From: Caldilinea sp. CFX5
Lineage (GTDB): Bacteria; Chloroflexota; Anaerolineae; Caldilineales; Caldilineaceae
Direction: 5' to 3'
Length of the DNA: 64,000 nt
NCBI GenBank assembly: GCA_021405325.1
Contig: QWII01000057.1
Location: 62,001-126,000 of the forward strand
Below are positions 42,262 to 51,314 of the stretch, piece after piece. How positions within the stretch are numbered: the first letter of the stretch is position 1; each line of letters opens with the position of its first letter. The translations under genes were made by a program, and so were the position numbers. The notes under the pieces were generated by a model that ran no database searches, was not told the origin of the DNA, and was given only the letters and a program-made list of their open reading frames with translations.

Positions 42262-42358
42262 TAAGAGCTACGCAGTTGCCTGGGAACGCCGGCATCCTGC
42301 CGGCAGGCCGCTAGAGATGGCGCGGGAACCCGTTGGGTGCCCAACTGCGTAACTCCTA
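42262..42358. repeat. MITE-like nested palindrome, copy B
   Basis: Imperfect terminal repeats (taagagctacgcagttg ... caactgcgtaactccta, two mismatches) enclose a 60-base core (gggaacgccggcatcctgcc onward) that matches copy A at 21.8 kb at 55 of 60 positions. It lies between the FAH-family and aldolase genes. Confidence 0.8.
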
Positions 42359-42418
42359 AAACATTGCCTTCCTCTCTACTTTTTATTTCTTCTTCAAAAA
42401 TTTAGCAAGGAAGCAAAC

Positions 42419-43195
42419 ATGTATCCCAATCCATTAAAACAGAAAATCAAAGCCGGCCAACTCGTCTTAGGAACGGGGCTGCCGGTCTTTACCCCGGCCG
42501 TTGCCACCCAAACTGCGCAAACCGGCGTCGATTTTCTCTGGATCGACACCGAACACTCACCCTACGGCGCCGAATCGCTGGGGGCGGTGCCGGTTTTGGT
42601 GCGCAACCAGGGGGTGGCGCCAATGATTCGCGTGGCGTGGAATGACCCGCATTTGATCAAAAAGGCGATGGATGTTGGCGCCTCAGCCATCATGGTGCCG
42701 CAGGTGAATACCGCCGAAGAAGCCGCCCGCGCCGTGCAATACACCTTCTACCCGCCCATCGGCCAGCGGGGCATCTCACCCCACTGGCCGATGATTGCCG
42801 GCGAGGATTGGTTCAATGTGATTCGCACCGCCAATGACGAAACGGTACTCATTGTCCAGATCGAAAGCGTCGAGGCATACAAAAATTTGGAGGCCATTGC
42901 TGCCGTACCAGGGATTGATGTGCTACTGGTGGGGCCGATGGATATGTCGGCGTCGGTGGGCAAGATCACCGATATGCAGTCGCCAGAGGTGCAGAGCATT
43001 ATGGAAGAGATTCCGCGCCGGCTGGCCGGTTTGGGCATCATGATCGGCACCACCTTGAGCGATGTCAGTGAAATCCAGCAGAAGTACCGCTGGGGCTACC
43101 GCTTCCTCAATGTGGGCAGCCCCTTGGGCTATGGCCTCAGCGCTGTGAAGCAACACGTCCATACCTTGCGCACCAACCCAACCGGCCAGGGTTGA
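42419..43195 (+). CDS. HpcH/HpaI family aldolase
   Basis: A 258-residue class II (metal-dependent) aldolase. Signature elements are FLWIDTEHSPYGAESL (His/Asp loop), MIRVAWNDPHLIKKAMDVGASAIMVPQVNT cut at the conserved GA-x-x-I-M-x-P, the metal glutamate in LIVQIESVEAYKNLE and the Asp in VGPMDMSAS. It joins pyruvate to a semialdehyde or splits 2-keto-3-deoxy sugar acids. The neighbouring FAH-family gene fits the same pathway. AGCAAGGAAG lies before the ATG. The gene ends at a 14-bp terminator. Confidence 0.9.
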   Translation: MYPNPLKQKIKAGQLVLGTGLPVFTPAVATQTAQTGVDFLWIDTEHSPYGAESLGAVPVLVRNQGVAPMIRVAWNDPHLIKKAMDVGASAIMVPQVNTAEEAARAVQYTFYPPIGQRGISPHWPMIAGEDWFNVIRTANDETVLIVQIESVEAYKNLEAIAAVPGIDVLLVGPMDMSASVGKITDMQSPEVQSIMEEIPRRLAGLGIMIGTTLSDVSEIQQKYRWGYRFLNVGSPLGYGLSAVKQHVHTLRTNPTGQG

Positions 43196-43200
43196 GTTTC

Positions 43201-43239
43201 TTTCCTCTCTGTGGTATCATGGTTGCCACAGAGAGGAAA
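43201..43239 (+). terminator. 14-bp hairpin after the aldolase gene
   Basis: Arms tttcctctctgtgg (43201-43214) and ccacagagaggaaa (43226-43239), perfect, starting 6 bases after the stop codon. Confidence 0.75.
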
Positions 43240-43278
43240 CTGTGATTTGCCGCTGTCGGCATGGATCGGAGCTTTGTC

Positions 43279-44202
43279 ATGACAACCACTCCGTTGATAG
43301 AACAAGATACGCTGACCAATGGCCCTGTCCATTACGCTAACGGGATTGGCTTGCCAGTAGACGGGTCGTTGACCGAGGGTCACTATGTCTCTGAGGAACT
43401 GTATTGGGCCAGGTACTATGAGCGCGGGGATGTCAGCTATGAATGGAACAACGGTTATTTGGAGGAAAAACCGGTGGCGGATTATGCGCAGTTTTGTGTT
43501 TATCTCTGGTTTTTAGGCTTGATGAAAGATTTTCTCCACGTCCGCCCCATCGGGCGGATGATCGGCCTGGAGATGGGCTTTCGCATGGCGTATCGGAACC
43601 GGGTGGTGATCCGCAAACCGGATCTAGCCGTGGTTCTCAACAGCAATTCGACGCCGCTGCGCGATAAGGACCGTAGTTACCGCGGCATCTTTGATTTGTG
43701 TATTGAGTCACTCTCTGATTCTACCCAGAAAGAAGTGGAGCGGGACACGGTGACCAAGCGCGTGGAATATGCAGCGGCTGGGGTGAAAGAATATTTTATC
43801 CTGGATGAACGACGCAAGGAAACAGCTTTTTACGAGCTAACACCAGGCGGCGTCTATGTGCCGATCAAAGCTGTTGGCGGGGTCATTCACTCCAAGGTGC
43901 TGCCGGGCTTTCGCTTCCGGCTGGCTGATCTGTACCGGTTGCCGGAACCGCCGGCGCTGGTGGCTGATCCGGTCTATGGCGATTTTGTCTCGCCCTTCTT
44001 GCGCGCCGAACGGGAACGGGCAGAACAGGCGCTAGAATTGGCCGAGCAGGAACGCGAACGCGCCGAGCAAGAACATGCGCGGGCCGAAGCGGCCAACCAA
44101 CAACTGCTGCAAGAACGCACACGGGCGGAAGAAGCGTTAGCACAGGCCGCCCGCTATGCTGCGTTGCTCAAGTCGATGGGGGTAGCCGTCGATAGCGAAT
44201 GA
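43279..44202 (+). CDS. Uma2 family putative nuclease with Glu/Arg coiled-coil tail
   Basis: A 307-residue paralogue of the protein at 8231. PD-(D/E)XK core: RKPDLAVVL (Asp115), DLCIESLSD (Glu143), VTKRVEYAAAGVKEYFILD (Lys160). From about residue 245 the chain is a long coiled coil of ERAEQ-type heptads. ATG 43279 is preferred over 43261 because of a GGAG box 8 bases upstream. It is transcribed alone and ends at a strong hairpin. Function is unknown, as for the whole family. Confidence 0.85.
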   Translation: MTTTPLIEQDTLTNGPVHYANGIGLPVDGSLTEGHYVSEELYWARYYERGDVSYEWNNGYLEEKPVADYAQFCVYLWFLGLMKDFLHVRPIGRMIGLEMGFRMAYRNRVVIRKPDLAVVLNSNSTPLRDKDRSYRGIFDLCIESLSDSTQKEVERDTVTKRVEYAAAGVKEYFILDERRKETAFYELTPGGVYVPIKAVGGVIHSKVLPGFRFRLADLYRLPEPPALVADPVYGDFVSPFLRAERERAEQALELAEQERERAEQEHARAEAANQQLLQERTRAEEALAQAARYAALLKSMGVAVDSE

Positions 44203-44209
44203 TAGCAGG

Positions 44210-44244
44210 TACACCTGACAGGTTTTGGAAACCTGTCAGGTGTA
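44210..44244. terminator. 16-bp hairpin between convergent genes
   Basis: Arms tacacctgacaggttt (44210-44225) and aaacctgtcaggtgta (44229-44244), perfect, 3-base loop. It ends both the Uma2 gene and the convergent lactonase-like gene. The acctgacaggttt word also builds the core of the element at 40255. Confidence 0.85.
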
Positions 44245-44252
44245 GGAAATCA

Positions 44253-46235
44253 TTAGGACAGGATGTCGATCCGCGCCAGACCAAAGGGGCGCAGGGTTAG
44301 TTCAAGTTTACCCTCATTGGCTGTCAGTGTTTCAGCGGGTTGCGCCCGAAACTCAGCCGGATTGCTCATCGCCAACTCAACACTGGTTTCATCCAGGCGA
44401 CGGACTGTGGCTTGCCCGCGCACGGGATAGAGCACCGCTTGTTGCGGCTGGGCCGTAAAGTTTGCCAGCAAGATACGGGTACGCCCCTCTTTGTGCAAGA
44501 CCAGGCTCTCTACCTGTAAGGGTGCGCTTGATGTACTCTGGATCACCTCGCCGCCGGCAAATTCACCAGCATTCACCAAGATATAGTAGAGCGGGTAGAC
44601 GCCACCAGGAACGGAGGCGAATTTTTGGGGCAAAGGCGATCCTTGCGCCGTTTCCATCACACCGCGCCAGCCGGTCGTTTCATAGTAGGTGATGCTGCTC
44701 ACTTCGCCCGCTTCCGCCAGGTATTTGATGCTGCCCAGCGTCCACCCTGCGCCATAGAGCGACATCTGGCGCGGATCGACTTGAGACGGCAACTCGCCCG
44801 GTGCGGGTTGCGGTTCCGGCCCGGTGGCATTGGGGTTAAAGCGCGGTTGCAAGGTAATTGGACTGACGATCAAGGGCAAATCGCCGCAGAACTGGCGGGC
44901 GCTGGTGGCGGTGGTTCCTTGCGCTGCCACTGTTTCGGTGAGCGAGGCGTTGTCAAAGGCGTGAACTTGTGGGTTGATCGAGTAAGCAACGACACCGACG
45001 GCATTTAAGTCTGGTCGGCCCCGATTCAACTCGGTGAAGTAGACATTGGTGCCGGCGCCGATCTTGGCTTGTGGATTGTAGCTAGTTAGTGTTTCGCTCG
45101 CTAGCGTTACCCACTTCGCTGCCGTCGCTTTCTCCTTCACATGGAAGACCAGCCAGGTTGCCACTGGCGGTTTCACTTCGCCAAGCAGGGCGGCAAGTGC
45201 CTTCACTTCAGCCGCGGCATTGTCCGTCACATGCAGCGCCACTTCCAATGCAACGCCTAATGCCCGTGCTTCTGTGGTCGCCCGGCGCAATTCGTCGGCA
45301 AAGCCGGCCTCACCCAAACGCAGATCGACCCGTAAATGGGACAAACGCAATGCTTGTAAACGCGCAATTTCTGCTGCCTGCAACGGCTGGCCATGACTCG
45401 CCATGCCCAGGCCGATCTTGGGCAGGGAGGTTCGTTTGTCGCCAATGGTAATCAGGGCCAGGTTATTCTGGGCGGGCGACGCCGGTTCGTCAGCCACCGG
45501 CCAGTCCCGGTTCAACAAAGTGATGGTCGCCACCTGGCGAATCTGTGTTCCCGCCTGCACCTCCGCCGGGAAGGACAGGCGGAGCGGGGTGCCATAAGTT
45601 TTGTAGGAAGCATCCGTCCAGTTGCGTTGGTCTTCCATCTCAAAGGTTTCGCCATCCAGCCGCACTTCGGCCCAGACGCCGGGGACAATCTCATGGGCGA
45701 CGGCGCGCATTTCGTTAAAGGGCGCGACCGGTTTGATCTCGCCGTTGATCACATGCTGTGGCGCAATATGCACCGGGAAGACGCTCGCTTCACTGGAACC
45801 GTCCACATGTTCAATCTGTGCGTTGGCCCCGGCAATGGCACTAGGATGGAGCAGACAGAAGCCGATGCGGTTGCGGTGGAAGGTGGAACGGGCGGTGCCG
45901 TTCATTGTACAGGTGATGGCGCCGCTGGCGTCGCCGCGCAACTCGCCATGCCAGACAAAGTCGATGTCGAGTAGTTTATTAGAACACTCATAGCTGATCT
46001 GGAAGCTGTCGTTGCCGATGTGCATCTGAACATTGCTCAGAACATTGGCGGCAGTACCCCAGTTGCGGTCGCGGATGGCGACATAGAGGCGGCGCACCAG
46101 CTCTTTTTCGCCCAGTTTGATATAGCGCAGGTCGCCATTTTCATAGATCATGGTCAACGGGCCGGCGCGCAGGGGGATCTGTTCAGGAAGGGGGGTCTCT
46201 TTGCCATAGTAAAGAACGTTGGTGGGAAAAGACAT
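44253..46235 (-). CDS. Large protein resembling D-apionate lactonase (ApnL)
   Basis: A 660-residue cytosolic protein. The N-terminal part (YENGDLRYIKLGEKELVRRL, RDRNWGT, and later EMEDQRNWTDASYKTYGTPL) is what I recall of ApnL, the lactonase of D-apiose/D-apionate catabolism. The C-terminal half looks like a TIM-barrel plus a beta domain. That assignment is from memory of family phrasing and is moderate at best. The nearby FAH-family, HpaI-aldolase and MFS genes fit a plant-sugar-acid pathway. It is probably followed in other genomes by a transporter, as here upstream (MFS at 46437). Confidence 0.5.
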   Translation of the reverse strand: MSFPTNVLYYGKETPLPEQIPLRAGPLTMIYENGDLRYIKLGEKELVRRLYVAIRDRNWGTAANVLSNVQMHIGNDSFQISYECSNKLLDIDFVWHGELRGDASGAITCTMNGTARSTFHRNRIGFCLLHPSAIAGANAQIEHVDGSSEASVFPVHIAPQHVINGEIKPVAPFNEMRAVAHEIVPGVWAEVRLDGETFEMEDQRNWTDASYKTYGTPLRLSFPAEVQAGTQIRQVATITLLNRDWPVADEPASPAQNNLALITIGDKRTSLPKIGLGMASHGQPLQAAEIARLQALRLSHLRVDLRLGEAGFADELRRATTEARALGVALEVALHVTDNAAAEVKALAALLGEVKPPVATWLVFHVKEKATAAKWVTLASETLTSYNPQAKIGAGTNVYFTELNRGRPDLNAVGVVAYSINPQVHAFDNASLTETVAAQGTTATSARQFCGDLPLIVSPITLQPRFNPNATGPEPQPAPGELPSQVDPRQMSLYGAGWTLGSIKYLAEAGEVSSITYYETTGWRGVMETAQGSPLPQKFASVPGGVYPLYYILVNAGEFAGGEVIQSTSSAPLQVESLVLHKEGRTRILLANFTAQPQQAVLYPVRGQATVRRLDETSVELAMSNPAEFRAQPAETLTANEGKLELTLRPFGLARIDILS

Positions 46236-46302
46236 GGCTCTGGCTCCTATTCAAGTATAGCTAATCATTCAGCAAGGTTTTGTTTCAAATTGCTGAATTA
46301 CC

Positions 46303-46375
46303 TCCGTGTTCCTTCTATCTGTGTTTAGTCTTTGGGCGATTACAAAAGACTAAACACAGATAGAAGGAACACGGA
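46303..46375. repeat. 31-bp perfect hairpin
   Basis: Arms 46303-46333 (tccgtgttccttctatctgt and on) and 46345-46375, exactly complementary, loop of 11 bases. It lies between the MFS gene and the lactonase-like gene, both on the minus strand, and so could separate their expression. Confidence 0.9.
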
Positions 46376-46436
46376 TTTAGAGCAATTCTACCTTACCTGT
46401 ACTTTTCACTGCGAATTGCGCCTTAGCTCTTAGCTT

Positions 46437-47690
46437 TTATGTACACTTCTCTTCCGGCGGCTTGACACTGATAAACATGCGGTAGAGTGTGACATCATAG
46501 ATGATCTTCAGAATCCCGGCAATAAAGAAAGGCGCATTGATCCACGCTGGCATCCCAATTAGCAAGCCGGTGAGACTGGGGGCCAGCGCAGCGCCTAAGG
46601 TGCGGGCAATGGCTGTTACCCCTGCTGCTGCCGACCGTTCCGCCGGATCGACGACGGCCATGATATAGGACTGACGGGTCGGTACATCCATCTGTGAGAT
46701 GCTAAAGCGCAAGAGCAGCATGGTAATCGCCAACGGCAAGTTGGGCATCAACGGCACCAGCATTAACAGAATGTTCGAGGGAATGTGGGTGAAGACCATC
46801 GTGTTGATCAACCCAATTCTAGCCGCAACTGCCGCCGCTGACAAAGCCGAAATGCCGGCCAGCAAATTAGCGGCAAAGAAGATGCTGCCCAACACCGCCG
46901 GTTCGACGCCGTAGCGCAGGTAGAACCAATAGGCCATGATGCTCTGCACCACAAAAGCGCCACCAAACGAATCCAACGCAAAGAGCGCCGACAGTTTCAG
47001 GACAATGCCCTGCGAGTGCTGTAACCCAAACCAACCTTTAGCGCCGGTTTGGTCGCTGGTAGACAACACGGCCTCAACCACCGGTGATAATTGCAGAAAC
47101 ATCAACCCCAACGCCAACCCCAGGAGGGCATAGCCGATCACCACGGCGCGATAGCTCATGAGCGGTGCAACGGCTTGTCCTTGCAGCACCTGCACCAGCC
47201 AACCGCCGGCCAGCGCACCCAACGCCGTGGCAAAGGAGCCGACTAGATTGTACCAGGCAAAGATTCCAGTTCGTTTTTCGCTGGCTACAGTTTGCGAAAG
47301 CGCCGCTTGTTCAATCGCCAGAAACGGCCCCACTTCGCCGCCGCTGGGGCTGATCACGCCGATGGTGGCGGCAATCAACAACAAGACAAAGTTGCCGGTG
47401 ACGGCGAAAAGTAAACCGGCCAGGAGCATCAACCCAGCGCTGATCACCAGCATCCGCCGACGGCCAATCCGATCGGCGTTGGTGGTAATCCAGAGCGAGA
47501 TCAAGGTGTCGCCAATCAACGTCAGGGTCAAGAGCAAGCCGATCTGCGCCTCGCTCAACCCCACCTGCGCCAGATACAAGACCAACACAACCGAGAGAAA
47601 ACCATAGGCAAAGAGGCGAACGATCCGGGTTGTAAAGAGCAGGCGTTCGTCTGTGGTTAACGCTGATAACTGGCTCCAATGGACACTCAT
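46437..47690 (-). CDS. MFS transporter
   Basis: A 417-residue integral membrane protein with about 12 hydrophobic segments. The loop between helices 2 and 3 carries NADRIGRRRMLV, the D-R-x-G-R-R motif of major facilitator proteins. A broad central loop follows (PVVEAVLSTSDQTGAKGWFG), and the second half has PTRQSYIMAVVDPAERSAAAG. The substrate is unknown. It precedes the lactonase-like gene in the direction of transcription. Confidence 0.88.
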   Translation of the reverse strand: MSVHWSQLSALTTDERLLFTTRIVRLFAYGFLSVVLVLYLAQVGLSEAQIGLLLTLTLIGDTLISLWITTNADRIGRRRMLVISAGLMLLAGLLFAVTGNFVLLLIAATIGVISPSGGEVGPFLAIEQAALSQTVASEKRTGIFAWYNLVGSFATALGALAGGWLVQVLQGQAVAPLMSYRAVVIGYALLGLALGLMFLQLSPVVEAVLSTSDQTGAKGWFGLQHSQGIVLKLSALFALDSFGGAFVVQSIMAYWFYLRYGVEPAVLGSIFFAANLLAGISALSAAAVAARIGLINTMVFTHIPSNILLMLVPLMPNLPLAITMLLLRFSISQMDVPTRQSYIMAVVDPAERSAAAGVTAIARTLGAALAPSLTGLLIGMPAWINAPFFIAGILKIIYDVTLYRMFISVKPPEEKCT

Positions 47691-47988
47691 CTGTGGTTAT
47701 CCAAAACTTGATGGCTCTCCCACTCATAAGACACAGGGCAAGAGAAAAAGGACAAAACAATGGTCGATGACACAAGCGACACCTCTATTGTCAACCCAAA
47801 GCGACAACTATGTCAACTACACGTTTTCTCAGGGTGCCTTTGAACGTTTGCCTCGTAGTTATAGCTGTGCTACACTACCAGCGCTGCAACAATGAGTAAC
47901 CTTGGCCCCACCAGGCAGTGAAGCCGACTTGCTTTTTCCAGACCAAGCTCAATCTTGATTACAAGCGCTCACGGGAAGAGGAAGCCGC
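47691..47988. other. Intergenic region between divergent genes
   Basis: About 300 bases between the MFS gene (minus) and the frameshifted gene at 47989 (plus). I see no gene, repeat or convincing promoter pair. Confidence 0.4.
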
Positions 47989-49195
47989 ATGGGCAACCCC
48001 TTTAGCAACCAGCAGATCATTGCACGTTACCGACCACTGCTTGACGCCGAAACTGTCGCATTCTTAGAACGTGCCGTCCAGGCCATCCTCACCAGCAAAC
48101 AACACGGCGGCAAGGTGGTAGTGGCGACCGGCAGCGGCCCCAACCTACACGAAGGCGTCACCACCCTGATTGCTGAGTTGATGACCAAGGGTGTCATTGA
48201 CGGCGTCTTAACCAGTTCCGCTGTCATTGCCCATGAGATGGCCGGCACGCTGGACAAGGTGAAGCGGGTCGATGGTCGGCAGGTAGGCTTTGGCGACGAT
48301 CTGTTGCCGAAAGGCTTTACCTTTGAGCTAACCGAACTTGCGGAACCCACATTAGCTGCCCTCCGCCGTGAGATGGAACTGGATGATGCCCTCATGGCGC
48401 GCTGCCGTGAGATCGAGGGCAAGGTGATCATCAAAGCGGCGGGCAACATGGCCTACCCAATGGGCCTGCGCACCGAACGGCTAGCGCGCGAAATCCTCAG
48501 CCTGGCCTATGCTTACGGTCTGCCCTTTGAAACCGTGGCCGGCTGGGGCGCTGATCCCAGGACGATGATTGGCGCTGGGGCCAGGCAAGGTTTGCCGGTG
48601 CTGGTCAGCGTGCCGCAGTTGGTGGGCGGCGCGGTCGGCCTGGCCATTGCGGATAGCAGCACGATTACCCAACATTCCATGCGGGTGGCTGAAGTGCTGG
48701 CGTCCGCCGATGTGATCATCGAATCAGCAGTGGCGCTGACCCAGGAGATCCATGATGGCCCCTTTGAAACCTACACCGGTCACGGCATCTGGGCGACCTG
48801 GGACGGTTACAAAACCTATTCGCTGGCCGACAAAACGCTGGTCCGCATCGACCTTGACCCAAATCTCAAGCAAGCCTGGCTGGCCGAACGGCAAAGCCAG
48901 ACCGTGCAAGAAGCGATCAACCAGGGCTTGCCCAAAACCAAGCTGACCGGCATCCCCTTTCGCATGGAGATGTCCGGCTTTGCCCGCTTGGAAGGCAGCC
49001 TGCCGGTGGTGCGTGATCTGGCCGGTGCTGGCCTGTCAGGTGGCGGAGGGGTTGGGGATTGCGTTGGATTTTGTCAGCCATCCGCAGCAAACAGCCGAAG
49101 GCAAGGCCATGCGTGAATGGATTGTCGAGCAGGTGCAGCCGATCAGTCGCGAAGCACTCTTAAAAACAAGCAGAACGTTTACCCAAGTTTGCTGA
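47989..49195 (+). pseudogene. Uncharacterised enzyme with a single-base frameshift
   Basis: The frame from ATG 47989 runs for about 345 codons (GSGPNLHEGVTTLIAELMTK, VIIKAAGNMAYPMGLRTERL, GHGIWATWDGYKTYSLADKT) and then turns to low-complexity nonsense until 49116. Dropping one G near 49020-49025 continues it as RDLAVLACQVAEGLGIALDF and VSHPQQTAEGKAMREWIVEQ, ending at 49195 (401 residues). The fold may be related to deoxyhypusine-synthase-like NAD-binding proteins, but I do not recognise the family. The frameshift may be real or a sequencing error, since the rest shows no decay. Confidence 0.6.
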
Positions 49196-49254
49196 ATGCT
49201 ATGCTATACTTGGTTTAGAAATCGAGGTTGTTTAGCGTTAGGAAAGCTTCTACT

Positions 49255-50877
49255 ATGCGCAAGTTTGTATCCTACGGGCCAATTGACACCGAAGAACATT
49301 ACTATGCCCCGCGTACAGCATTAATCGACTTTGCGTGTCAGCAGTTGATTGGTGAGCGACCAGAAAAAGGTGGTCACTACATCACCGTTTGGGCCCCGCG
49401 ACAAACCGGCAAGACCTGGGTCATGCAGCAAGTCATGGCGCGTCTTAAACAATCAGATGAATTTGAATTAGCGATCCTTTCGATGCAATCGGCCAAGAGT
49501 ATTAAAACCACAGAGGAAATCTTAACTCTACTGGTAGACAATTTGACGCGCTGGTTTCAACGTGAATTTCCCAGGATTCAGCGCTGGAGTGAACTGATCA
49601 CGCTCTTTAGCCCACCCTATTTTTCCAAGCCGTTAATTCTGATTTTGGATGAATTTGATGCTTTGCAAGAAGATCATATCAACCTTTTTGCCAACGAGTT
49701 TCGCAACATGTATATACAACGGCGGAATGAACTTGGCAAGCAGAGTAGTGAGAAGAGTTGTCTACTGCATGGTCTTGGTTTGATCGGCGTGCGCAGTGTC
49801 TTAGGGATAGAGAATGTCAGCGGCTCTCCTTTCAACGTCCAGCGTAGTCTCCATATCCCTAATTTGACGCAAGAGGAAGTAACGGGCATCTTCCACTGGT
49901 ACGAAGAGGAGAGTGGGCAGACTTTTGAACGCGGAGTTGTTGACCGAATCTTCCATGAAATGCGCGGCCAGCCCGGCTTGACCTGTTGGTTGGGCGAACT
50001 ATTGACCGAAACCTACAATCGCCACCAGCCGACCATCACCTTGCAAGATTTTGAAAACACCTATAAGGCGGCGCTGAGTCTGTTACCCAACAACAATATT
50101 CTGAATTTGGTCAGTAAAGCCAAACAAGAACCCTATAAATCGTTGGTACTGGATCTCTTCCGCACAAGTAAAAAACTCTTCTTCCGGTACGATGATCCAA
50201 CCATAAATTTTTTGTATATGAATGGCGTGGTGGAGCCGGAAGTGAGTACAATCGATACGGCTGAAGCGGGCGCGATTGTCCCGACTGAGTATTACCTAAG
50301 ATTTGCCAGCCCGTTTGTGCAAAAGCGGCTGTTTCACTACTTTGCCAATGAATTTTTTGGCACGCTTGATCCCCGGTTTGCCCCCTTTGAGGATTTGAGC
50401 GATACCGTCACGGCGCAAACACTCAACTTGCCCAATTTGCTGCGGCGCTACGAACACTATTTGCAACAAAACCGCTCATGGTTACTGCGTGATGCGCCGC
50501 GCCGCAATACCGATTTTCGCATTTTTGAGGCGGTTTTTCACTTTAACCTTTATCTTTATTTGGTGCGCTTTTTAGAGAGTTACAAAGCCCAAGTCACCCC
50601 CGAATTTCCCACCGGCAACGGCAAGCTTGATCTGTTGATTCGTCATGCGGGTCGCCTCTTTGGCATTGAGGTGAAAAGTTTTGTCAACGTGGCCGAATAT
50701 CAAAGCGCCTTGCAGCAGACCGCAACCTATGCGCAACAAATCGGGTTGACAGAGATCACCCTGGCCCTTTTTATCGAGGCGGTGGATGATGACAACCGGC
50801 GCAAATATGAACAGCCCTATCGTGAACCACAGAGCGGCGTAGTCGTCCAACCCGTCTTTGTGGCGACGGGAGCATAA
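49255..50877 (+). CDS. AAA_35-like ATPase fused to a PD-(D/E)XK-like domain
   Basis: A 540-residue protein. Walker A is APRQTGKTW (about residues 47-55) in HYITVWAPRQTGKT, and Walker B is LILILDEFDALQE (about 127-139). A winged-helix-like middle part follows. The C-terminal 100 residues contain GKLDLLIRHAGRLFGIEVKS with Asp and E-x-K, the core of a PD-(D/E)XK nuclease-type fold. Such fused proteins are widespread in Cyanobacteria and Chloroflexota with no known function, and a role against foreign DNA is only a guess. ATG 49255 follows TTAGGAAAG. Confidence 0.75.
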   Translation: MRKFVSYGPIDTEEHYYAPRTALIDFACQQLIGERPEKGGHYITVWAPRQTGKTWVMQQVMARLKQSDEFELAILSMQSAKSIKTTEEILTLLVDNLTRWFQREFPRIQRWSELITLFSPPYFSKPLILILDEFDALQEDHINLFANEFRNMYIQRRNELGKQSSEKSCLLHGLGLIGVRSVLGIENVSGSPFNVQRSLHIPNLTQEEVTGIFHWYEEESGQTFERGVVDRIFHEMRGQPGLTCWLGELLTETYNRHQPTITLQDFENTYKAALSLLPNNNILNLVSKAKQEPYKSLVLDLFRTSKKLFFRYDDPTINFLYMNGVVEPEVSTIDTAEAGAIVPTEYYLRFASPFVQKRLFHYFANEFFGTLDPRFAPFEDLSDTVTAQTLNLPNLLRRYEHYLQQNRSWLLRDAPRRNTDFRIFEAVFHFNLYLYLVRFLESYKAQVTPEFPTGNGKLDLLIRHAGRLFGIEVKSFVNVAEYQSALQQTATYAQQIGLTEITLALFIEAVDDDNRRKYEQPYREPQSGVVVQPVFVATGA

Positions 50878-50912
50878 CCTTTACAACCATCAAACAATCG
50901 TTGGGTACACCT

Positions 50913-51275
50913 ATGAAAATTGTTGGCATTATCCCCGCTCGCTATGGCTCTACCCGCCTGGCAGGCAAACCGCTCAAAGACATTCGACGAGCGTGTCGTT
51001 CACGCGGTCAAAAACTTTGGCGGCAACGTGCAACTCACCGCCGTTGACCACAAAACCGGCACCGACCGCATTGCCGAAGTGGCGGCGAATCTTGCCATTG
51101 ACATTGTTGTCAACCTGCAAGGCGATGAACCGCTGCTCAACCCGGCCATGATCGATGAAGTCATCCAGCCCTTGGTCGATGACTCGGCGCTGCCGATTCT
51201 CGAAGAGGAAGCGCTGCATGATCCGAATGTGGTCAAAGTGGTTTTTGATCAACAGGGACGCGGATGGGTCAATAA
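50913..51275 (+). pseudogene. Deleted CMP-KDO synthetase-type gene (kdsB-like)
   Basis: ATG 50913 opens [20 protein letters not shown], the start of 3-deoxy-manno-octulosonate cytidylyltransferase, but after LKDI the frame jumps. The next frame reads [40 protein letters not shown] and [15 protein letters not shown], and later [12 protein letters not shown], all kdsB words. About 25 central codons and the last 100 or so are missing. The remnant runs into the dihydrodipicolinate-synthase-family gene. Confidence 0.8.
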
Positions 51276-51314
51276 ATTTTATCACGCAATCATTCAACAG
51301 AGAGAGAAACAGCC

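Noticed and set aside
50913..51275. kdsB remnant as evidence for lipopolysaccharide
   Set aside because: The gene is broken and no other LPS genes are present, so it says little about the envelope.
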